Source: Chloroflexota bacterium (GTDB lineage Bacteria > Chloroflexota > Dehalococcoidia > UBA2247 > RBG-13-53-26). Taken from it: DNA of 9,413 bases. The stretch spans positions 1 through 9,413 of the forward strand of contig QMOF01000074.1 of assembly GCA_003650185.1 (NCBI GenBank), written 5' to 3'. The notes beneath the pieces are model-generated. The model worked only from the letters and a program-made list of their open reading frames with translations. It had not been told where the DNA came from and ran no database searches. Below, piece after piece: positions 1 through 5,731 of the stretch. The first letter of the stretch is position 1; each line of letters begins with the position of its first letter. A program made the translations under genes and the position numbers.

Positions 1-320
1 ACAAGCACGGCCAGGTGTTGTCCACGTCGAGCATTGCGCCGGGGCTGGACTACCCGGGGGTGGGACCGGAACACAGCTACTACAAGGATACCGGACGGGC
101 TACCTACGTGGCAGTGGACGACACCCAGGCCCTGGAGGGGTTCAAGCTTCTGTGCCAGACCGAAGGAATCATCCCTGCGCTCGAGTCTGCCCACGCCATT
201 TACTACGCGGCAAGAATGGCCTCGGAGTTGCCGCCTGAAACGCTGATAGTGGTCAACCTGTCCGGGCGAGGGGACAAAGACCTCGATATCGTGGCGGAAG
301 CGTTGGAGGAGCGAGGGTGA
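1..320 (+). CDS. trpB: Tryptophan synthase beta chain (TrpB1), C-terminal part, cut by window edge
   Basis: This is the last ~106 residues of the canonical tryptophan synthase beta subunit, the PLP enzyme that condenses indole with L-serine to give L-tryptophan in the cytoplasmic alpha2beta2 complex. The reading frame is open from the left edge (first whole codon at position 3), so the start and the PLP lysine lie outside the window. Visible family motifs are GLDYPGVGPEHSYY, TGRATYV, the EGIIPALESAHA segment, and NLSGRGDKD near the C-terminus, whose serine contacts the PLP pyridine nitrogen in characterised enzymes. The TGA stop lies inside a GTGA overlap with the trpA start, which implies translational coupling and 1:1 synthesis of the two subunits. 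The GRGDKD signature separates this copy from the TrpB2-type protein encoded downstream. Identification is very secure; only completeness is unknown. Confidence 0.96.
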   Translation, partial: KHGQVLSTSSIAPGLDYPGVGPEHSYYKDTGRATYVAVDDTQALEGFKLLCQTEGIIPALESAHAIYYAARMASELPPETLIVVNLSGRGDKDLDIVAEALEERG

Positions 321-1099
321 GCCGGATCGGCAGCGCGCTGGCCAGGCGCAAGGCACTCATTGCCTACCTCACCGTGGGTTACCCGTCGCTGGACGCCACA
401 TTGGAGATCGTTCCCGCCCTGGCCGACTGGGGGTGCGACATGGTAGAGCTCGGCATCCCCTTCTCTGACCCGCTGGCAGACGGCGCCACTATCCAGAAAT
501 CGAGCCACCTGGCACTGCAAAGCGGCGTCACACCAGAGCAGTGCCTCGACGTCGCATCAAAACTGAGGCACCGGGTGGACATACCGCTGCTGTTTATGAC
601 TTACTATAATCCGGTGTTCAGCTTGGGTGTGGACGCCTTCTGCCGTGCTTCCGTCCGGGCAGGCATCGATGGCCTGATAATACCTGACCTGCCCCCCGAG
701 GAGGGCAGCGAAATAGAAAGGCAAGCGTCTTCCGTCGGTATTGATCTGGTCTACCTCCTGGCGCCCACCAGCAGCGACGAGCGCATCGAGTTGGTAGCCG
801 AGCGTTCACGGGGGTTTATCTACGTCGTGTCACTGGTCGGAGTCACCGGAGCAAGGGCCACCCTGCCCGATGGACTGGAGGCATTCGTGGCCTCGGTGAG
901 GAAGAGGACCTCCACACCCCTGGCAGTCGGTTTTGGCGTCTCGACCCCGGAACAAGCCGCCAGAGTGGCCAGTATAGCCGATGGGGTCATAGTGGGCAGT
1001 CGACTCATCCAGCTAATCGAATGTCTCCCATCTCCGGAACCAGGCAAGTTCGTCAGAGACCTGAGACGCGCTCTGGATGCTTCCGAACCGCCGGGATGA
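317..1099 (+). CDS. trpA: Tryptophan synthase alpha chain
   Basis: A 260-residue TIM-barrel protein of normal family length. It cleaves indole-3-glycerol phosphate to indole and glyceraldehyde 3-phosphate and channels indole to TrpB. The signature VELGIPFSDPLADG lies at residues 43-56 and supplies both catalytic acids, Glu44 and Asp55, spaced as Glu49 and Asp60 are in the enterobacterial enzyme. Other conserved parts are the YYNPV strand (about residues 96-100), LIIPDLPPEE (about 120-129), the mobile-loop region SLVGVTGAR, and the phosphate-binding GFGVS and GVIVGS loops near the C-terminus. The GTG start at 317 overlaps the trpB stop by 4 nt; no ATG is better placed, and the protein begins directly with the first helix as expected. 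All key residues are present, so it should be active. It belongs to the same transcript as trpB and probably the following trpB2 gene. Confidence 0.97.
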   Translation: MSRIGSALARRKALIAYLTVGYPSLDATLEIVPALADWGCDMVELGIPFSDPLADGATIQKSSHLALQSGVTPEQCLDVASKLRHRVDIPLLFMTYYNPVFSLGVDAFCRASVRAGIDGLIIPDLPPEEGSEIERQASSVGIDLVYLLAPTSSDERIELVAERSRGFIYVVSLVGVTGARATLPDGLEAFVASVRKRTSTPLAVGFGVSTPEQAARVASIADGVIVGSRLIQLIECLPSPEPGKFVRDLRRALDASEPPG

Positions 1100-1160
1100 A
1101 AGCAGCAGTAGACTTCGGGACACAGGCCCCCTGCTGAGGGTCAAGAATAACTAGCCATAA

Positions 1161-1167
1161 GGAGGAG
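1161..1167 (+). promoter_or_regulatory. Strong ribosome binding site of trpB2
   Basis: GGAGGAG lies 4 nt before the ATG at 1171, a near-consensus Shine-Dalgarno sequence and the strongest in the window. It fixes the trpB2 start. The 71-nt gap after trpA shows no convincing promoter or terminator; it has only a weak 6-bp inverted repeat (CAGCAG at 1103-1108, CTGCTG at 1131-1136, 22-nt loop). trpB2 is therefore probably read from the trp transcript but translated independently. Confidence 0.75.
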
Positions 1168-1170
1168 AGA

Positions 1171-2523
1171 ATGGAACAAACAAAATTCATCCTGAACGAG
1201 CAGGAGATGCCTACTTCCTGGTACAACGTGCAGGCAGACCTGCCGGAGCCGCTGCCACCTCTACGACACCCGGTCACCAAGGAGCCCACCATACTACCTC
1301 CCCCGCTGTTCCCCGCATCGCTCAACGAGCAGGAGCACAGCAAGGAGCGCTACATCGAGATACCGGAGGAAGTGCAGAACATCTACCGTATGTGGAGGCC
1401 TACTATCCTGCACCGGGCTCACCGTCTGGAGAAGGCGTTGGACACCCCGGCCAAGATATTCTACAAGTATGAGGGCACCAGCCCCGCGGGCAGCCACAAA
1501 CTCAATACGGCGGTCGCGCAGGCCTACTATGGCAAGCAGGCGGGGGCCAAGCGCCTGGCCACCGAGACGGGTGCCGGACAATGGGGCAGCGCCCTGTCCA
1601 TGGGATGCGCCTTTATGGGCCTGGAGTGCAAGGTCTACATGGTCAAGGTGAGCTACTACCAGAAGCCGTACCGTCGCGTCCTGATGGAGACCTTCGGGGC
1701 AACCGTGGTGCCCAGTCCCAGCACCGAGACCGAGATAGGCCGCCGCATCCTGGCGGAGGACCCAGAGTCCACCGGAAGCCTGGGCATTGCCATAAGTGAG
1801 GCTGTGGAAGACGCTGCCGGGCGCGACGACACCTTCTACTCCCTGGGCAGTGTTCTCAACCATGTGTTGATGCACCAGACAATCATAGGCCAGGAAGCAA
1901 AGAAGCAGATGGAAAAGGCAGACGCATATCCCGACATCATCGTCGGCTGCATCGGTGGGGGCAGCAACTTCGCCGGCATGTTCCTGCCCTTTGTACCGGA
2001 CAAGTTGAAGGGACAGAAGGTGCAAATCGTGTGCGTTGAGCCCGAAGCTTGCCCCACGGTGACCAAAGGTCCCTATGCATGGGATTACGGTGACGTGGCC
2101 GGAATGGCCCCCATAGCCAGGATGTACACCCTTGGGCACGCCTTCGTACCGCCCCCGGTGCACGCTGGCGGGCTGCGCTACCACGGCATGGCCCCCATAG
2201 TATGCCACTTGGTGAAGCTGGGCCTGATCGAAGCCAGGGCCGAGCATCAGGTAGCCGTGTTCAAGAGCGCCGTCGACTTTGCACGCGCTGAGGGTATCAT
2301 TCCAGCCCCTGAGCCAGCGCATGCCATCAAGGTGGTTATCGACGAGGCGCTCAAGTGCAAGGAGTCGGGTGAGAAGAAGACCATACTGCTAGCGCTCTCC
2401 GGCCACGGCCATTTCGACCTAGCGGCTTATGACGAGTACCTGAGCGGCAACCTCAAGGACTACGAGTTCCCCAAGGAGAAGATGGAAGCGGCACTCGCTC
2501 AGCTACCGGAGGTACCAGCCTAG
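1171..2523 (+). CDS. trpB2: TrpB2-type tryptophan synthase beta-like protein
   Basis: A 450-residue PLP-dependent enzyme of fold type II, about 50 residues longer than canonical TrpB. It matches the TrpB2 (TrpB-like) subgroup, which makes tryptophan from free indole and serine or O-phosphoserine without a firm TrpA partner. Evidence: an N-terminal extension with WYNVQADLPEPLPP at about 17-30; the PLP lysine Lys110 in GSHKLN; the catalytic Glu132 in TETGAGQWG; the glycine-rich phosphate loop GGGSN at 262-266; EGIIPAPEPAHA at 374-385; and SGHGHFD at 410-416 where TrpB1 has SGRGDKD. The QWG and SGHGHFD variants separate TrpB2 from TrpB1. It lies 71 nt after trpA and ends in a CTAG shared with the convergent recF. 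Its role next to an intact trpA and a TrpB1 is probably indole salvage or a serine/phosphoserine-specific backup; this role is inferred, while the family assignment is secure. Confidence 0.93.
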   Translation: MEQTKFILNEQEMPTSWYNVQADLPEPLPPLRHPVTKEPTILPPPLFPASLNEQEHSKERYIEIPEEVQNIYRMWRPTILHRAHRLEKALDTPAKIFYKYEGTSPAGSHKLNTAVAQAYYGKQAGAKRLATETGAGQWGSALSMGCAFMGLECKVYMVKVSYYQKPYRRVLMETFGATVVPSPSTETEIGRRILAEDPESTGSLGIAISEAVEDAAGRDDTFYSLGSVLNHVLMHQTIIGQEAKKQMEKADAYPDIIVGCIGGGSNFAGMFLPFVPDKLKGQKVQIVCVEPEACPTVTKGPYAWDYGDVAGMAPIARMYTLGHAFVPPPVHAGGLRYHGMAPIVCHLVKLGLIEARAEHQVAVFKSAVDFARAEGIIPAPEPAHAIKVVIDEALKCKESGEKKTILLALSGHGHFDLAAYDEYLSGNLKDYEFPKEKMEAALAQLPEVPA

Positions 2524-3698
2524 AGGGGCTCTACACTCCCTTCTTTCACTCTAAGCTGGGCCGCATCGGTCAGAAAAGAGGGCTCAAAGTAGCCGACGTC
2601 TACGGTTGTTATCAGCACCTGCTGGAAACCGGCAATGGACCCCAGCAGGTGCTGGCGCCGAGACTGGTCAAGCTCAGAGAAAACGTCGTCCAGCAGCAGG
2701 ATGGGCGGATCGCCAACGCGGCTGTGCACGTACTTCGCTTCTGCCAGCCTCAGCGACAGGGCAGCAGTCTGCTGCTGACCACGGCTGCCGTATTTGCCTA
2801 TGTCCATCCCATTTACCTGAAAACGAAGGCTATCCCGATGGGGGCCCACCATCGTTACTCCTTGTGAGCGCTCGGCTCTTGCTGACCGGCGCAACGCCTG
2901 CCGAAAGCGCGTTTCTATTTCGCCAGAAACTCCTTCACCGTCGATAGCAGGCTGGTACACCAGGTCCAGTCGCTCTGTACCCCCGCTCAGTTCACGGTGG
3001 ACCTCCTGGGCCAGGGCATTCAGATCCGAGACCAGTTGCCGTCGCCACCCCACAACAAACGAGCCGTTCTTCACCAGTTCCTCGTCCCAGAACTCCAACT
3101 GCTGGGCCTGCGCCCTACCTTCCTGTAGAAGCCTCAGCAACTGGTTGCGCTGGAGCACCACCTTCTGGTACCGCTGCAAGCATCTCAGGTAGCGCGAATC
3201 AGTCTGCGACCCGATCAGGTCGAGATACCGACGGCCCAAGGCGGGGCTGCCGCCCACCAGGTCGATGTCCCTGGCATCGAACATCACGGCGTTCACCTGG
3301 CCCACGTAATCCAAAGCGTGACGAGCGATGCCGTTGGCTTTGATTCGCTTGCGGGTCACTAAGCCGACGTCTGGCCCCCAAGCACTCCCACCTCCACCAG
3401 GAGGTGTTGCCTTCTCCAACCTGAGAACGATCTCCACCTTCAGGTCGCCAGCAGCCCTATGAACCTGGGCATCAATTCGAGCGAACGGCAGTTCGTCAGC
3501 GCAAGCCAGATGACTGACCAGATCTCTGTCGGTGGAGGCACGATGAGACTTAGTGGTCGCCAGCATGTGCACAGCCTCCAAGAGATTCGTCTTCCCCTGA
3601 GCATTTCCTCCCTGAACCACCACCGGGCGAGGCGATAGCTCCAACTCCAGGTTCCGGTAGTTGCGGAAGTTTGTCAGACTCAGACGACTGATATGCAC
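2520..3698 (-). CDS. recF: DNA replication and repair protein RecF
   Basis: A 392-residue SMC/ABC-type ATPase that with RecO and RecR loads RecA onto gapped DNA. The N-terminus ISRLSLTNFRNYRN is typical of RecF and is followed by Walker A GGNAQGKT at 30-37. The ABC signature appears as SRGQQQ at about 305-310, and Walker B with its acidic residue is ILLLDD at 333-338, followed by VFSELD. The length is in the usual range; a Gly-rich insert (PPGGGG, then SAWGPDVG) around residues 100-112 is a little unusual. The start is GTG at 3698, with an AGGGAG Shine-Dalgarno-like element 7 nt upstream on the minus strand. The gene stands alone, not next to dnaA/dnaN, convergent with trpB2 and divergent from hrcA. 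Its TAG stop uses the same CTAG as the trpB2 stop. The assignment is secure. Confidence 0.96.
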   Translation of the reverse strand: MHISRLSLTNFRNYRNLELELSPRPVVVQGGNAQGKTNLLEAVHMLATTKSHRASTDRDLVSHLACADELPFARIDAQVHRAAGDLKVEIVLRLEKATPPGGGGSAWGPDVGLVTRKRIKANGIARHALDYVGQVNAVMFDARDIDLVGGSPALGRRYLDLIGSQTDSRYLRCLQRYQKVVLQRNQLLRLLQEGRAQAQQLEFWDEELVKNGSFVVGWRRQLVSDLNALAQEVHRELSGGTERLDLVYQPAIDGEGVSGEIETRFRQALRRSARAERSQGVTMVGPHRDSLRFQVNGMDIGKYGSRGQQQTAALSLRLAEAKYVHSRVGDPPILLLDDVFSELDQSRRQHLLGSIAGFQQVLITTVDVGYFEPSFLTDAAQLRVKEGSVEPL

Positions 3699-4055
3699 CT
3701 CGTGTCTCCCTGTGCCCCCGCGATGGCCGCTACCGCGCGGGCAGCAGGCCGCCTAATAACTGTACCCTGAACCAGCGCGCACCTGCAATCTTACGGGGGT
3801 TCGGGCCGGCAGATTGTCAACCACCGGGCTACCGAGGCGAACCGCAGACGGGCAATCAGCATGGAGACGCTGTTTGTCGCCTATCTGTATCATTGTGAGG
3901 CCAGCGCAGGCGGCCGAGTCAATCTGTGTGCGGAGCGAGTTGGGCCGCCCACGATCGGCGCTCCCCACGAGACTGATTCTCTACTCCACAATGACACCCC
4001 AGTGCACACCTTCTTCAGAATCAGTAGCTGATTTAGGGGCGAACAGAGCACTGCC
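3699..4055. other. Divergent intergenic region between recF and the heat-shock operon
   Basis: About 360 nt without a credible gene; the short open frames on both strands have no recognisable protein character. It should contain the minus-strand recF promoter, but no hexamer pair is convincing. Candidates are TTGACA (3815-3820 read on the minus strand) with no well-spaced -10 box, and a weak TTGCAG...TACAGT pair (3783-3788 and 3759-3764, 18-nt spacer). A 6-bp inverted repeat GGAGCG/CGCTCC (3932-3937 and 3959-3964) encloses a smaller TGGG/CCCA repeat. Confidence 0.5.
4019..4033. repeat. Short palindrome upstream of the hrcA promoter
   Basis: AATCAG and CTGATT form a perfect 6-bp inverted repeat around the 3-nt spacer TAG. 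It ends 22 nt before the -35 hexamer of the hrcA promoter. The size and place would suit a dimeric regulator site, but no known operator is recognised and a chance palindrome is quite possible. Confidence 0.3.
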
Positions 4056-4085
4056 TTGACAATGTGTGAAGCCCGATGCTAAAGT
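4056..4085 (+). promoter_or_regulatory. Sigma-70-type promoter of hrcA-grpE-dnaK
   Basis: A perfect -35 TTGACA (4056-4061) is followed after 18 nt by TAAAGT (4080-4085), which is directly preceded by TGC and so forms an extended -10. Transcription would begin near 4091-4093, just before the CIRCE operator. This is the usual arrangement for HrcA-controlled operons: a housekeeping promoter blocked by the repressor, not a dedicated heat-shock sigma promoter. Confidence 0.75.
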
Positions 4086-4094
4086 ACTACAAGA

Positions 4095-4121
4095 TTAGCA
4101 GTTTGAGACCGAGAGTGCTAA
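4095..4121. promoter_or_regulatory. CIRCE operator (HrcA binding site)
   Basis: The arms TTAGCAGTT (4095-4103) and GAGTGCTAA (4113-4121) are separated by exactly 9 nt, the geometry of the CIRCE consensus TTAGCACTC-N9-GAGTGCTAA. The right arm is perfect and the left arm has two mismatches (positions 7 and 9). It lies between the predicted transcription start and the hrcA start, so HrcA bound here would block initiation or early elongation. In the mRNA the arms could also pair next to the ribosome binding region. Its place directly before hrcA makes the identification firm. Confidence 0.93.
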
Positions 4122-4133
4122 TTGAGGCTGATG

Positions 4134-5159
4134 ATGGCAAAGGCTGAACTGCCAGAAAGAAGAGCAACTGTCCTCAGGATAATCGTCGCAGAGCACATAG
4201 CTTCTGCCGCTCCGGTAGCCTCGGAGAGCATTGCCCGCGGCTATGCCCTGGGGATCAGCCCGGCTACCATCAGACATGAGGTGGCCCGGCTTGAGGAGGA
4301 GGGCTACATCAGCCGTCCTCATACTTCCGCAGGGGCAGTACCCTCAGACAAAGGTTATCGCTACTACGTAGAGTGCCTCATCGCAGAGTCGAAGCTGAGT
4401 GAGGCGGATCAACTGGTCATTCGTCGCTACTTCTACGAAGCAGAGCAGGAACCGGAGGAATGGGCGCGGTTGGCCGTAAGAGTGTTGACCCAGAAGCTGG
4501 AGAGCATAGCCGTTGCCACTTTGCCGCATGCGCCGGTGTGCCGTTTCAGGCACGTAGACCTGGTGGAGGTCCAAGATCTGCTGGTGTTGCTGGTACTGGT
4601 ATTGCAGGGAGGTAGGATAAGAAAGCGGCTTTTCACTCCGCCTGAAGCTATGTCGCAGGATGAGCTTGTAGCCTGCGCCAATAAGATGAACGCTATTTAC
4701 CAGGGTCTGACCTCCCGGCAGATCGGCGCTCAAGAGGCCAGCTTGTCGCCGGTTGAGGAGCACGTCGTCAACCTAGTGAGGCAGATAATGGACACGGAGG
4801 ACGAGCGCCGGTACGAACAGCTCTACCTCGAAGGATGGCGGCACCTGATAGGCCAGACGGAGTTCCTCAAAGGTAACAAGATGCTGAACCTGGTGGAAGC
4901 CTTGGAGGAGAAGGACCTCATTCGCAGCCTCCTGGCATCGGCAGTGGACAAATCAGGCATCAGGATTACCATCGGGAACGAGAATCAGGTAGAGGCGTTG
5001 CAGGAATGTAGCGTCATCGTAAGCAACTACGGTGTTGAGGAAAGAAGGGGCGCCATTGGTGTCATCGGGCCAACTCGTATGCGCTACAGCAGGGCGATAC
5101 CTATGGTGGATTACGTGTCCTCGATCATGACGGACCTGTTGGCGAGCACATATGCTTAA
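4134..5159 (+). CDS. hrcA: Heat-inducible transcription repressor HrcA
   Basis: A ~341-residue repressor of normal HrcA length that binds CIRCE and is thought to need GroEL or similar chaperones to stay folded, so that it releases the operator on heat stress. Visible parts are the N-terminal winged helix with LGISPATIRHEVARLEEEGY and RPHTSAGAVPSDKGYRYYV (about residues 39-78), a central insert region, and the C-terminal GAF-like domain ending in GVIGPTRMRYSRAIPMVDYV. The family usually has an Arg where this protein has Ala in SAGAVPS. Possible starts are TTG 4122, ATG 4131 and ATG 4134. I prefer 4134 because GAGG at 4124-4127 is then 6 nt upstream and the protein begins MAKAELPERR; 4131 is nearly as good. 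It is the first gene of the operon and lies next to its own operator, so it is autoregulated. grpE follows after 14 nt. Confidence 0.95.
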   Translation: MAKAELPERRATVLRIIVAEHIASAAPVASESIARGYALGISPATIRHEVARLEEEGYISRPHTSAGAVPSDKGYRYYVECLIAESKLSEADQLVIRRYFYEAEQEPEEWARLAVRVLTQKLESIAVATLPHAPVCRFRHVDLVEVQDLLVLLVLVLQGGRIRKRLFTPPEAMSQDELVACANKMNAIYQGLTSRQIGAQEASLSPVEEHVVNLVRQIMDTEDERRYEQLYLEGWRHLIGQTEFLKGNKMLNLVEALEEKDLIRSLLASAVDKSGIRITIGNENQVEALQECSVIVSNYGVEERRGAIGVIGPTRMRYSRAIPMVDYVSSIMTDLLASTYA

Positions 5160-5173
5160 ACTGGGGGACCGCC

Positions 5174-5716
5174 GTGCAAAATGACGACGAGAAGGTAGAA
5201 GAAAGCACAGAAGCAGACGACGTTGAGTCTTTGAAGAGTGCACTGGAGGAGGAGAAAGCCAAGACGGAGCGCTACCTGGCTAACTGGCAGAGAACACAGG
5301 CCGATTTTGAGAACTACAAGAAGCGAGTCGAGCAGGAGAGAAGCGACACCGTCAAGTTTTCCAACATGGCCCTCACTGTGGACCTGCTGCCTGTGCTCGA
5401 TGATTTCAGGAGGGCTTTTGAGTCACTGCCCGCTGATCTGGCCGGGCTTACCTGGGTGGAGGGCATCCGCCTGATCTATCGCAAGCTCCAGGCAGTCCTG
5501 GAAGCCCAGGGGCTTGCCGAAATCAAGTCCGTGGGCAAGGAATTTGACCCAGCCTTGCATGAGGCAGTAACACAGGTGGATGGAGAGGAGGGGAAAGTCG
5601 TAGACGAAGTGCAGAAAGGATACACTTTACATGGCCGAGTCATACGCCCCGCGCTGGTGGTTGTAGGCAAAGGCAGGTCAAGAGGAAACGAACAAGCTGG
5701 CGGGGCTGAGGACTAA
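5174..5716 (+). CDS. grpE: Nucleotide exchange factor GrpE
   Basis: A 180-residue homodimeric co-chaperone that opens the DnaK nucleotide-binding domain to release ADP. The first ~20 residues are acidic and probably disordered, followed by a long charged coiled coil (about 18-60, with LANWQRTQADFENYKKRVEQ). The conserved VDLLPVLDDFRRAF segment is at 69-82, and the C-terminal beta wing carries GKEFDPALHEAV (121-132) and GYTLHGRVIRPALVVV (149-164), both family signatures. The start is GTG at 5174 with a G-rich Shine-Dalgarno-like stretch at 5163-5168; no in-frame ATG near the start explains the full acidic N-terminus. It is 14 nt after hrcA and 15 nt before dnaK, clearly one operon under CIRCE control. 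Length and motifs are ordinary. Confidence 0.96.
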   Translation: MQNDDEKVEESTEADDVESLKSALEEEKAKTERYLANWQRTQADFENYKKRVEQERSDTVKFSNMALTVDLLPVLDDFRRAFESLPADLAGLTWVEGIRLIYRKLQAVLEAQGLAEIKSVGKEFDPALHEAVTQVDGEEGKVVDEVQKGYTLHGRVIRPALVVVGKGRSRGNEQAGGAED

Positions 5717-5731
5717 GGGGGAAGACGAAGA

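Noticed and set aside
1294..2322. A 342-codon open frame on the minus strand opposite trpB2
   Set aside because: It is antisense to a clearly identified conserved gene, shows no family motif, and is the usual by-product of codon bias in GC-rich DNA.
3753..4059. Small open frames on both strands in the recF-hrcA gap
   Set aside because: No ribosome binding site, no family resemblance, and the plus-strand frame runs into the promoter of hrcA.
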